A stretch of 64,000 nucleotides of DNA from Rhynochetos jubatus (taxonomy: Eukaryota; Chordata; Aves; Eurypygiformes; Rhynochetidae), in contig CM050662.1 in assembly GCA_027574665.1 (NCBI GenBank), positions 7,284,501-7,348,500 of the forward strand, in the 5' to 3' direction. The position numbers and the translations under genes are program-made. Of the stretch, positions 50,261-62,642 are shown in pieces (position 1 is the first letter of the stretch; each line of letters opens with the position of its first letter). The notes under the pieces are model-generated. The model did not search any database. It had not been told where the DNA came from and worked only from the letters and a program-made list of their open reading frames with translations.

Positions 50261-50692
50261 AGGTGTTCAGGTTTCAACTCTAAATCTGCTCTTAAAACAT
50301 TCTGAAATAAATAATCCTACTTTCCATGTCTTGAAAGAAGTTCCTTCCCTATGCCAACAATAAGCCTCATTCTGAGGCCAAAATGTCTTCTTATCACAAG
50401 TCACAAAGGCAGTATGAAAAACCTATCTCAGTCTGGGAAGCCTTTAATTTGTACACACACTTCGCCTCAAACTTACAAGGGAAAACAAAGAAAAAATCCC
50501 CAGCATTCTAGACTAGCATGTTACTGTGCCAGAAAAATCAAGAATTTCATTTGTCTAAATTTAGTATGTGGGAAGAGGCACATTTTAGTGAAGCCTAAAA
50601 ATACAGCTTCAGCCTTAAATTTAGAGGGACTAGTGATTTCCCCTAAGTACAACAGCTTCTCCAGAGAAGTCTGTCAGATAACTTTGCAAGTC

Positions 50693-51370
50693 AACTGAGT
50701 ACCTTCTGTAGACACAGTTCAAGGCCAAGGGGCGATCCTAGGTCACTTAGCCTGACCTCCCGTACATCAACATGCTGTGACATTTCATTTGATTACTTCT
50801 CCTTTGAGCCCAATAATCCGAGTTAAACTACAGCAGAACTCCCAGTGTTGATGTAGAGATTCAGAGATGGATAATTCACTATTTCCTTTGGTACTTGATC
50901 CTAATGCTTACAGATCAGTCCATTACCCACTACTGCTCTGCCTACACAGGCGAGGATTGCTTGGGCTCGCTCTTGTATTTGCAGAAAAGCAGTGCTGATC
51001 TGTCAGCTTCTGAGTCCTGAAGTTTCTCCTTCTTCCACTTCTTACTAGCTTCACTTATTATGCCTTTACTTCTTAGCCACAAAGCTTAGCATCTGACTGA
51101 ATCAGAATACGTTATGTTTGAATACAGACAGGACCAGTATAGATAATCCTGTGTTACTCTCTGCCCTCATTATTTACCACTTTGGTAATCTTTGTGTCAT
51201 TTGCAAATTTTATCACAGTCCCATGTACTTCAGATCAATGATGAAACTGTTAAATGGTGTCAAGCACAGTGCTGATCCCTATGGAGCTGCACTCTATTAT
51301 TATCACTAATTTTTTAGGTTAGCCAGTTGGCCAGTTCTTAATCCTTTTAACTTGTGCTTCACTGATACAG
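50693..51370 (-). repeat. Very old CR1 LINE copy (amniote-type)
   Basis: The plus strand shows the reverse complement of an old CR1. First comes the 3' end block (aggtcacttagcctgacctc, cccaataatccgagttaaac, gagatggataattcactatt). Further right are internal landmarks: tttgtgtcatttgcaaattt, agtgctgatccctatggagc and agccagttggccagttctta. Order and orientation agree with one insertion of about 680 bp or more. This resembles the CR1/L3-like copies shared by turtles, crocodilians and birds, so it is probably far older than the other copies here. The exact right boundary (perhaps to about 51.6 kb) is uncertain. Confidence 0.75.
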
Positions 51371-54300
51371 GGCAGTGCTATTTTTCAGGGTGGAATATCA
51401 TGCAATGAGAAGAACTGTCTTTCTAAGAGGGCTGTTACAGCTATTCCTTCACCTTTGTCAGACAAACCTTCGAACTTCTTTAAATATTGAAATTAACTTG
51501 CTCAGGACATTTCTTGTAAAGCAACACGTATTGAGAATTATATCCCTATTGCTTATTTCTTTGAAAAACAGTCTTAGGAAAGATTCCAAATATCCTTCCC
51601 AGGACTGATGTCTATGGACACTCAATCCGCAGTTATTCCAAGTCTCTTTGTGTCTGTCTCCAGAACACATTTCTGAGAATAAACTGACATGAAGAAACTT
51701 GAAATAACTATGGACTGAATATCTGATCTTACCATGTGTTAACCATTAACTGTTATTACCTTGTCCTCTCCTGAACAGAAACTGGCATGGCAAGAACAGT
51801 TCACACTGCAAGTGCTGATGTATCAACACAAGTAATGACATCATGCTTGTGGTAAGGTCTTAGGATATTAGGATACAAAAAAATGCCTTTCAAATTTATG
51901 TCTACTGGAGACAAATCAGGTTCTTCTTCTCCTTCTGACTAAACTTTCAGAACCCTATACAGAGGCAACTATAGGATTTTAACACCTTTTGTGCATCTGT
52001 AGAAAGGAGACTGTGGTAACTCAGCAATAAATTCTGTAAGAATCTGAATGCTCCTCACTTTTTGGAACTTCAGATGCCAAATAACACCAAAATACTGCCC
52101 TTTAGTATCATTTTCCACTTATTTCTCACCACCGTATTTCACTCTATACTGCTGCAACAATCCCATGAACAGAACCATCAGAGCAAACACCTTACACCGT
52201 GCTGACGTCAAGAACATGTTGTTCTTGAGCGAAAGGCCACAGATCAAACACGTCGCCTACGGGTACTGACCATTCAAAGCATCATGCGTACGGCAAACTT
52301 GCAGCAACATGGCTCAAGTAACATTACCCCTGAAAAAAACCACTTAGGCCTGCTCCCTATCGCCAACTGTAGGTACTAGTGATGCTGGTGACAGCATTTG
52401 GCTACTCGCACCCTCAGTCTACAAATCCAACCGCTTTGTCTCAGAGCTAAGGCTGTTGTCTTTCCAACTCTACCAGAGAACTATGCACACCTCCAGCTTA
52501 ATAAGAGAGCAGAACAAAGAGTTTCCTGGGAGAACATTAGCAAGTGTGACAAGAGAAAAATACTGTGATGCTATCCATATTGGATTAATTTGATTGATAC
52601 TAACAGTCACAAACAAGTTTTGATCACCCAGTGCAGTTGAATTGTTAAACAAAGACCCCAACACATGCCGCCCTTCTTAATGCTGTGTTGCACCTTCCTC
52701 CCCTATAATCAATCCTAGAGTAGACTGCAACTCAACGTGAGTGAAGGCAGCAGACTGAGCTGTATGTAATTACCCATTTGATCCTATTTAGACACCGAAC
52801 TCTAAAATTACAAGGCTGAGGACTGTGCACTGCTACACTGCCATACACATAGGTACTCAAGCAACTTTGGCTTGAAAAGCTACCTACAGTTAGTAGTTCA
52901 GCTCCCCCAAAACAAACAGATACGTATTACCTCACATAATGCATTACAATAATGGGACTGTTAGGCAGAACTTCATCGCTTTTAGCAAGGTTAATGTAGA
53001 GAACAACACAAAGTAAAGCTCTAGGAATGTCAAATAGCCAAATATTTAAGTTTTTAATGTCATTAATGAGCACATTAGTGCATAGCTATTAATTTGACAG
53101 GAATATATAAAATACTTGTGTGAATTAAACCCACTTTTGAGGAGACTCAAGAACTTGATTTTTCAGTGTTGAAAATCTGAATTCTCTGCATAATAATTTA
53201 TAATGGAAATTACAACCCATGGTACAATGTTGAAGCTCAGGGAAAATTATTCAGCACCACAGAAGTGTATGATAAACCATCAGAGCAGAATTTGGCACAT
53301 TGTTTTAACAGAAATAGTAAGATACTTAATTTACAATCCCAAAGAAATCTGGTTATTTATCTCAAGTCATCAGGAAAAACACTTCATTCTGAAAAAAGTA
53401 TGCACATGTTACAACAGCTTTCACATAAACATCTCTATCAATCACTTTATGCTCATTTATCTCATTTGCTTCTTTGCTAGCTCATTAATAGATGCCAATA
53501 GTCTCCTATTATTAACACACAGTGCAAAATTATTAATCATAAGTAATCTGCATTCACTTTTTAACACTTTTCCTGTTAACTTCAGCAGATTTGTGCAAAT
53601 ACAGTGTTATATTAAGCATAAAAGACAAGCAGTGTAGAGTTATCTAAGAGCCAGAAAACGTTTTACACCAGGTCTCCAAAATTTGACTCAGTTCCATCCC
53701 CCTCTCCAATGGATAGCGTCCTGACTAAAACCAGCACAGATAGCCAGCTCCCTCTGTAAAGGGAATGGAAGAGCACACAGTACCCGCTAAACTTCACGCT
53801 CTCTTGCTCAAAGGACTTTCAGCGAAGTAAAACGAGAGGAGAACCAGGAGAAATTAATACACTCCGTTGCCACCAGTTGGAAATTTTATTAAGAATAACA
53901 CCTCCATGACTGCAGAAACACATAAAGATCCAAACTCTTTACAATAAAGCCAGAGCTACTCAAACATCTTATTCTTCTACATCTTCTACAAACAATGTCT
54001 TTGAAAAACACCCTCCATCAGTTGCTGTCTGTCATGGAAGCAAAGAATGACCAACAAAAAGGGGAAAAAACATTCAAAATCAAGATCTCTTGGAAACCAC
54101 AAATAACAAACAGTATTCTTGGCAACCACAACTACCTGAACATCCCACACTTTCATGGGGGGTGGGGATGGATGATGGGGGTCAGTGTCTGAATCATGGG
54201 GGGACAGATTAACCTTGATTCTAACTGTAATTTAGCGAGTGATTTTTGCACAAAACAAAAGAGATTCATAGTAGTGTGAAGTGGATCCAATATCAATGTC

Positions 54301-55914
54301 AAGTTACATTTTTTGCTTCATTTGGAGATCACCTCATCCCTGTCAAATCACAGGTCTGGTTATGCACAAAGATATGCGTGGCATGGAGCGGGGCAGAAGT
54401 TCCAAGCCTTAAAGCCACCCGCATGCCAAGCCCCAAACCCTTCTCTCATGGCCCGTCCTAGAAACCAGCAATGACCGTAACCTCGGATGGTAACACACCA
54501 TCAGACAGCAAACCCACTGCTCGCAGCATTCGGCTAATGTTTTTAAGAGTGCACACAAGAAGTGTAGACACAACACCATCAAGTTGATATGGTAAAGGTC
54601 TATTCTCCTATCATTCACAAAAATGACCACTCAGAAAAACAGTAGTTAAGAAACTGTTTAACTCTTCTACTACAGCTATACTCTTTGCATGACAGCCATC
54701 GATGATACAGAGATAGACACAATCTAATATTAAATGCTTCCTGCTAGTTGACTTCAATTGATTTTCAGTACTTCTTATTTCCACTGTGTTTATCCCTACT
54801 TGTCTCATGAAGGAATATGAATAGTGTCAGCAAATCTGTGATACTACTGAATACAACATGATACTATTTATGTTTATTAACAGCTTGAAGCAAGTGTGTT
54901 GAAACAGAAAATGGGAACTTACATTTCCATAGCTTACCGCACTGGGTTAACCTAAGTGCCTTTATCTTTATAGAAATGTGTATATACTGTTACAGTGCTA
55001 CTTGAGAAAGAAAGGATTTGTTTACAATAAATACTAAGAGCTGAATAAGTTGTAAAATAAAGCAGCATTAGAATACCAACTTCTCAGTTTAGTTACTAGA
55101 AAGATGAACAGAGAACAAGACACATTATCACCAAAATTTAAATATAAATATGTAAATATGAGCTAATATGGATCACCGCCAACATTTAGTGAAATATCCA
55201 AATAGCCTAGTATGATACTACAGTATATATGCAGCCTTTGCAAAACCTAAGAAGTCAAAGTTAAGGAGGTGAAGAGTACCTTGGTGTAACTTAGAAGCTT
55301 TGATCTCACAACTAGGTTTGAATTCTAGAAAGCGCAACAGGATTTATGACCCATATAAGACTTCAGTTCTCTGTGTACCAAGAATAATAGTAATTTCTTT
55401 ATTAATGAACCAGCAGCACAGTACAATTGACAAGCATAAAATTATGCAGAAAAGTATTACCAAGACTGCTAAGAGAAGAAAGAAACTGAGAAAAAGAAAG
55501 CTTTACATATTATCTTAAACAAGCCCACCATGTAGTATGATACAGTTTGCAAATTACTTCCAGTCCCATATTATTGAGGAATCTGGCTTTTTTCCCCACG
55601 GTGGACAGCTAGGTATTTGTAACAGACATTTGTCTGGGACCGGGAACGCAGGAAATAACTGCAGGCAAACACCTATAAGGTTGAGTGTAGCCAGTGCCTA
55701 AACTCAGTACTAATTCCTTCGGAGTAAAGTGACACAGCATCTTCCTCAAAGTCACAACAGAAACCAACCCTCAGAGGACTCCATACTTGGCCTCCAAACC
55801 AGCCACTGCTTCTCTGACACAGCCAACCATCACAGAAAACTCACACATCTGCGGTAGCACTAGCCACTCGATTGTAGCTCTGGCTGTACCAGCCTCAAGC
55901 ACAAAGAAGGGGGC
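51371..55914. other. AT-rich stretch, no gene recognised
   Basis: No gene is recognised. The left 250 bases may still belong to the old CR1. At 53.88 kb ttttattaagaataac gives an AATAAA on the minus strand, but no coding sequence can be seen feeding into it. The 144-codon open frame at 53203-53637 is AT-rich and random-looking. A run of T/A-rich homeodomain-like sites lies around 53.05-53.10 kb. Confidence 0.5.
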
Positions 55915-56084
55915 ACATACAGGTTGGAAGAGACCTTAAAGACCATCTAGTTCCAACCCATGGCAGGGACATCTGGCCTTCAACACTTCCAGGGATGGGG
56001 CATCCAAAGCTTCTCCAGGAAACCTGTCCCAGTGCCTCCCCACCCTCTCCGGGAAGAATTTTTTTCCTGATATCTCATCTAAAA
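55915..56084 (-). repeat. CR1 LINE 3' fragment, internally deleted
   Basis: Reverse complement of CR1: caggttggaagagaccttaa, the gaccatctagttccaaccca block, cttccagggatggggcatcc and cctccccaccctctccggga, stopping at tgatatctcatctaaaa. Compared with the 62.3-kb copy, the terminal octamer is missing and about 25 bases between the two GC-rich blocks are deleted. It is short and truncated at the 5' end. Confidence 0.95.
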
Positions 56085-59000
56085 TGCTTATTAATACTCC
56101 CACCAAACACAGGTGGATTTTAGATGACCAGAAGCATATTCCTGACACCATCTTATTGACTAGATCTGCCAGTGAATCACCAAATAAAAAGCCTTTTTCA
56201 CAGATCAAAACCCCAACTTTCCAAAGCTAACCAAACCTGCAGCCTGTTCTGTTAGTCACTGAACAGTCTGACGTTCTACCCAGCATGGGATCCTGAAAAG
56301 ACGGTTCTCCACACAAGAAACCAAACTGCGAGCAGGATCGCTCTCTTGCATCTGTGTGCCCTTGCAAACCAAGTCTGTTCCCATCTGCCCAGCAATCCAG
56401 CAGTAAGTGGGCAGAGCAGGGCAAAGAACTAAGTAAAATGGCACAAGCAAGACAAACACTAAAATTAGCAGTGCAGGTTCAGCAAGTAAGGGCAGTGGAT
56501 CGTCTGAATTTTGGGTATACTTCAGTGTAATGCAGTGATTTTACAGGCATAAAATGAGCATCTAACTGTGGTTCACACAGTTTTCTGCTTTAATAAAAAT
56601 GGAAAAGGGAACGTAGAATTTTACTCTGACTGTATGTTGAAAATTTATTCTATAAAAATGTATTTAAAATATTAATTTATTCACACTTGTGGGGGTTTGT
56701 TTTTAAACTAATTCAGATATCTAAATACAGAACTAAACATTTGGGCACGTGCACATTTACAATACTCTTTGGTGCACCATACAGAAACCAGCAGGTGAAG
56801 CACATCCATTCCTAATTCTGACAGATACTGTAATAGATAACAGTTCATTTAATGAGCCAAATACTATTTAACACTATAAAAATACTGTCCATTAGTGCTA
56901 TTCTTTATTTTATTTAACCGTTTATGACGGATAAGCCAGAAAAGCCTGGGATATAAATTGAGGAATTATTAAAAAGAGAGGAGAGAATAAAGCCATTTTT
57001 TAGTAGTTAATTTTATCTTCTGATTTTGTTAGGCCTGGCAGACGATGGTTTCATACTTGCTCACATCAGAACCCATTACTGAAATCTCTCCAGTGCCCCC
57101 ATAATTTCTACTCTATAATATTTCCCACATGGCCCACCTAAAAAGTTAAAATAGGAAAAATTAAAAAATGTGCTCTCTCTGTCCTATAAAACTTCCACGC
57201 TGTTACCCTTACAGCAGAGACCAAAGAGGAAGACAGACAGCAGTGGAATGGAATGATGCTTTCACTAGCTGGATGGAAAAGATCAGGATATGCCTTTTTT
57301 CAAAGATTCTTTTCACCATCTGTGCGCACAACAGTTTATTCTAGGCCAACAAATGGCCTTTTTTGAAGTGTAAAATTAATTTGCACTGTGTTGATAAAGT
57401 AGACTGAAGAACAGTCACTTCTTACAAAACAATCACCCTATAGTAAGTATTTCTTTTTGTATAATAAATCAATATAGATGGTTGTCACAGAAGCAAAACA
57501 TCAAGCACTTACAAAAAGATGTATAGGTGACCACCCACACAGGGACACAAGCACAGATCAAGCACTGTATATTTTCTGCCAGAAAAATAATTAAAAAAAG
57601 GAAGATGTTTGCACATACATTCACAGAGAGAAACAGACATACCCATTTAGAAGAGGAGAGGAAATCCGTGTCATTCGTCACATGTCTGTGCTAAAAGATA
57701 ATCTTTTCCTCAAAAAAGAACTTGAATTCTATCATCAACTATCCTATTTACCTAATTTGCAGTATACAGCATTTTTAGCGTATGTATTTTGCTATGTACT
57801 TATTGTCTCATTTTGCAGTTTCCCAATAATGAGAACTGTAATAATTTCCATTTTCAGGAAGTACCAAATAAACCTCCCATTGTTGTGTCACTCTCCTTTG
57901 TTGGTTTATAGCCTGTATAACTGAAAATAACTTTCTATTTGTAGAAAAATTTAACACAAACCCCATATATTTCCAGTGCTTTTGAAATATTCTTTTTATT
58001 TTTATGCGCAGAACTAAGCTTAGAGCATTCTGTCTCTCCAGCAAGAACAGAGATTACCACTATCACTTTCATCACCATAAGAAATACTGTTCCAATTCTA
58101 CTTAGGTGTTAGTGATGTTATCAGCTCCTACAAGAGAAAGAAAATTCAGGTGTGGAGTTTGGCAAGCTTTAAAATAAAGGTTTTTACACTTAAATCTTAG
58201 TATAAAGCTTAGGAGCTTGATTCAGCACTGATTGATGGAACTGACTGTGCTTCAACTCTCAGCTAAAATCACAGCAAAAGGCAGATAAGAAACAGTTATG
58301 CTTATGTTACAGAAATTCAAGCATTTTTTGTCCAGTGAATAGCTATCAAACATCTTATTTGAGTTTATCCATCAGGCACAGGAAATATTTATGTGAAAGT
58401 GAACAACATACAACAGGCAGGAAAACAATTTGACAGATACCATGTTACTTGTCTGTAACATACAGTTGTGTAGCACTATCTTCCAGTAGTTTCATGTCAT
58501 TAACACAATTTCTTTTTCATCAGAATTTGAATTTTTCTGATGGAAGTCTTTATGTAACGCTGATCTTTCTATTATGACCTGAGGGAATCTACTGTAATAA
58601 TATTAGAAATCTTCATTTGTTTCTTCTTTCAGTGATTCAAAAATTATGTCCTGGCTTAAACAGAATTGAATGACTAAGAAAAATTGTACTTATGAGCATT
58701 ATTCCACACCCTTTTAACTTGTCCAACACAGACCAACAGTACAACTCACTCACTGTAGGAAGCTAATACCCTCTGAAGCCAACTATCACAGCACTGTGAC
58801 CATTTCCCTGTTATCCTAAGGTCACAGCAAAGGTGTTGCATCATGGAGCGGTAAGTTGGTGGGAGCCCTAGCACGGAGGGCGTGCTTCTTTCTAAACACT
58901 GGACATCTAGTAAAAGACTCAAGAGGCAATAGAAAAGCTCTTGTACTAGAACCATTAGGTCAAGAATCAGGAATCAGGCTAAAAATCTGTTAAATAATAG

Positions 59001-62000
59001 CAATCACAGCAAGGACAGATTGTTCATTCTTGCCATGTAAGCACTCTTCCTTCTACTCCCTTCACATGAACCACAAAACCAGTCCAGAAGCACCCCGACA
59101 TATTGTTCCATTTGAGAGTTCAGGTGAAGCTCATGGCTGCTGCTTAAGGACCTTTGGAGAATTAAAGGCCGCCCCTCCCAGTTCTTGTAAGAATGGGGGC
59201 AGGTGAGGAAGACTGTGTGTCCCCCTTGTTCTCCCCCCACTGCCCGTTAACCTGGTCTCTTCAAGGATCACAGTTAACCCCAGCTGTCACCACTCCTGTA
59301 GCTTTTAGAGTCCCATGTGCCCCGACTGCACTGTACGTTGGTAAGTCAATTTGGCCCTCAGATAGACATTTGCAAGGGTTAAAAGAATTTTAAGGACCTT
59401 AAGTCATACTTTCTATTGGCTAATCATTACTCAGCTTGAAGTCCTGATGGTGAACTCCTTGACACTAATGAGCCTACATCTGTTCCTCTGACTCAAAATT
59501 ACTTTGCTCTATGAGCTACTTTTATTAGCAGACCAATGACCGTAATGAATTTTTGACAATGGACAGCTATTCAGCACAAATCAACTTAAGCAATTCTTCC
59601 ATCAAGTTTAACTGAATTGTGCTAGAGGAAGCAATTGATTGCTACTGTAAACCCGTGCCTACCAGGCAAGTTGATTTTGACTCATACACAATTTCAGTAG
59701 CCAAGAAGCAAACAAACCAAGCCCTCATGTGCTGGTTATAGATAGCCAGACCTATCTGTTATAAAGCAAGCAAGAAAAAAAAAACCAACCACCAACCATG
59801 TCTTTCACTGAAAGGCACAAGGTCAGGTTATAAAGCAGATTAATTAAATGAAACAAAAATAAACATACTAAAAGCAACCCTGAACTGCCTAATCTAAATG
59901 ACCTACAGACATCAAGATACTAATTGTTCCCAACTGAAATTTATAGTAAGTAAAAAGGCTTATGGAAGTCCAAGTGCAGCTTTTTCCCCAGAAGTGCTGA
60001 AATGATTTGGCAGCTGGCTGTAGAGGAGCTGCTTCTCCCCCTGTGCCCGGCTTTTAACAGTACCGATACCTGCATGAACCAAACGGAGAGACTGGAACAA
60101 AACATTCTGTGCTTACAGATACTCAGTCAGGACTTGAGAAAGCTGGTTAGCTTTATGATCACTGAAAAAGCTCCAAAGCTGATGTCTTCTCCTGGTTGTT
60201 TTGTTTAACTGACCACAAATGAGGTGGTAACACCCTGCTTCTATCAGTTTCAAATAGGTTTTAGCCACTGAAGTTTACAGATGTACTTCTTACGGTTTAT
60301 ATACTTAACAGAAAGGGAGTAACAAATGGGTGCGGCAGAAAAACAAGCTGTATGTCTTGTGGTATATGAAATATGATATGCATTATGCCCTAACTTTCAA
60401 AGGGGGGAAAAAAGCCTCTAAATTCACCCGCAGCTTTCAATCTCAACATAAAACCATCTCCTTCTCATCTTAATAATTTTAGACTCCCCTTTACACCCCA
60501 GCTGTAAAGAACAGGATGGTGATGACACTTCAAGGTACATAAACTCAGAACCAGAACACTAGGTGAAATTTATGGATCAGATATGCCAAAAATACCTTAT
60601 GAAAAATCATTTCCTCTTACTTGTAGTCTCTGAAAGCTCATAGGCATTGTCATATCTTTTCTAAACTCAAACCAGAGTGCTGATCTGGATATTTATTTAC
60701 ATATACATACATATATATTGCATATTATATGTGCAGATGCTGAAATATGTTTGTGCAAAACCCAATCTATAAACCCCCAAGACACAGATGCTGCTGCTGT
60801 CTGACACTTGACAAGGTCTAAAACAGTCGGAATAAAGGATTCCAAAATTTATTTCAAGAGCATTTCATAAGATGTCTGAATTTAAAAACGTCATGGTTAC
60901 CAAATAGGCAGCTGACAGTTATTTCTTGTGTAATGTATTTCAGAAATAACCTAACACGATCACAGAATCTCCAAACCTTACTTTCTCATTAAGAAGTGAG
61001 CAGGTGGGTTTCAGAGTACATGAAAGCATCATGCTCCTAGTAGAGGTAACCTTTTTTGTCCTCATTAGGATGAGTGATGACAGCAGTGAAAAAAATGAAG
61101 CATTTTCTCTTTTCTTTTTCCTTCCTTTTCCCAGTATAGTAACAATAACCAGCAGAGAGGATTCTTTGCAGCAGATGAATAGATCCACACTGGTTTCGTG
61201 GTTTAGTTTATTAGACAAGAAGTATCCCAGGTATTTCTATCTTGTTTTTGACTCAGGATGACATAAAAAGAAAATACTGCTTGCTATCACAGCACTTGAT
61301 CCAAAATTCTTCTTTCATCTTGTTCTTACAACTTTGCATTTTGTCTTTCCTTCTATCATTCTTCCCAACATACTGCAGGGTACAAATCAAACAGCATACC
61401 ACCAGAAGGGCAGCGATGGCAAGATTAATGGAATGCATCAACAATTGGATGGCGAAAGACAATAACTGAAGTTAGGAAAGACCATCTTTGTGTAAAATCG
61501 GCTGGACACTTAATTCGAAGTGAAATTGTAAGGAAATCAGAAAAACCAAAAATCCCTAGAATACATACTTGAGGATTTTAACCTTTTCCATGACGACTCA
61601 CGTTACCAGAAATAAATACATTTACACACACACAAAAGCACCCTCCTGATATTTCCATCTTTCTATGACAATCATTACATAGAGCTTCACTTACACTCCT
61701 GCCTTCCAAGAAAATGCCGAATCTGGAAGGCATGTGCCCGCTGGGCCACTGTCAGACTCACTGGGTCATTCTACTCTGCTGGAAAACATCCAAGAATAGT
61801 ATTTAGAAGTCTGCACAAGGAGAAAGGAAAATATCTCCGTACTGTTCCACAGGTTAAAAAACCCAAGTCATACTTCCTAATCACACTTCAAATTTTTCCT
61901 ATTCTGATCAATTCCCTGTACAATTCTTCTGCCTGCTCATCAGTCCTCGCAGAAAGGGCAGTACAGACAGAACTTGGGTACCATCCCAATAATGACACAC

Positions 62001-62306
62001 CCACAAACTACGGGCAGCCGTGAGCTGCTGACTCAGAAGCACTAACAAATGCAAGGACAGGGAGAGCTTTTAGACCTCTTCAGTGTCAGAAGCCAAGGGG
62101 AGTCATGGCCCTTTCTTCATGGCCTAGGGGAGGAATGTCAACGGCTTCCCTAATTTGTTCCAGCCATGGGTACAGCAAAGGAAAGAAGGAGGAAGAATGC
62201 AGAGGAGATGATTCAGTCTCACAAATCCTCCATTTAAGAACAGAGAAACGGCCCATTGCATTTCCATTCATCATTATTTAATTCAATCTTGCCTCTACCA
62301 GTTTTT
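56085..62306. other. AT-rich stretch, no gene recognised
   Basis: No gene and no repeat family are recognised over about 6.2 kb. Two minus-strand segments have splice-like edges: about 57513-57575 (GTAAGT donor, strong tttttctggcag acceptor) and a 40-base segment ending at a GTAAGA donor near 60.62 kb (one frame reads KRYDNAYELSETT). They have no supporting context. A GC-richer patch near 59.15-59.30 kb is unassigned. Confidence 0.45.
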
Positions 62307-62642
62307 AGAATCATAGAATCCTAGAATGGTTTGGGTTGGAAGGGACCTTAAAGATCATCCAGTTCCAACGCCCTGCCTTGGGCAGGGACACCCTCCACCA
62401 GACCAGGTTGCTCCAAGCCTCATCCAGCCTGGCCTTGGATACTTCCAGGGATGGGGCATCCACAGTTTCTCTGGGCAACCTGTCCCAGTGCCTCCCCACC
62501 CTCTCTGGGAAGAATTTCTTCCTGATATCTAATCTAAATCTCCCCCCTTTCAATTTAAACCTGTTACCCCTTGTCCTGTCACTACAGGCCCTTGGAAAAA
62601 GATCCCCCCAGCTTCCTTGTCAGCCCCTTCAGGTACTGAAGG
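62307..62642 (-). repeat. CR1 LINE 3' region, young-looking, about 335 bp
   Basis: Reverse complement of the CR1 3' end with the terminal octamer repeat preserved (agaatcatagaatcctagaa), then ggtttgggttggaagggacc and onward to ccccttcaggtactgaagg. It is the most intact CR1 tail in the window and is closely similar to the 12.7-kb copy. Open frames of 68-113 codons on both strands here are shadows of the repeat. Confidence 0.98.

Larger units (their letters stand above)
47373..50692. other. Mixed stretch with CpG-rich segments
   Basis: Contains the small CpG-dense candidate at 47.48 kb and the CpG-enriched block at 49.8-50.3 kb, both listed separately. Between them (47.6-49.7 kb) the DNA is AT-rich. 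The open frames of 95-155 codons at 48.5-49.06 kb have leucine/serine-rich random composition and no splice or start context that I would trust. Confidence 0.5.

Noticed and set aside
49836..50363. 175-codon plus-strand open frame as a complete single-exon gene
   Set aside because: The opposite strand is open over almost the same span, the 3' half has no protein-like features I recognise, and a donor interrupts it. Only the CpG-rich first part was kept as a weak candidate.
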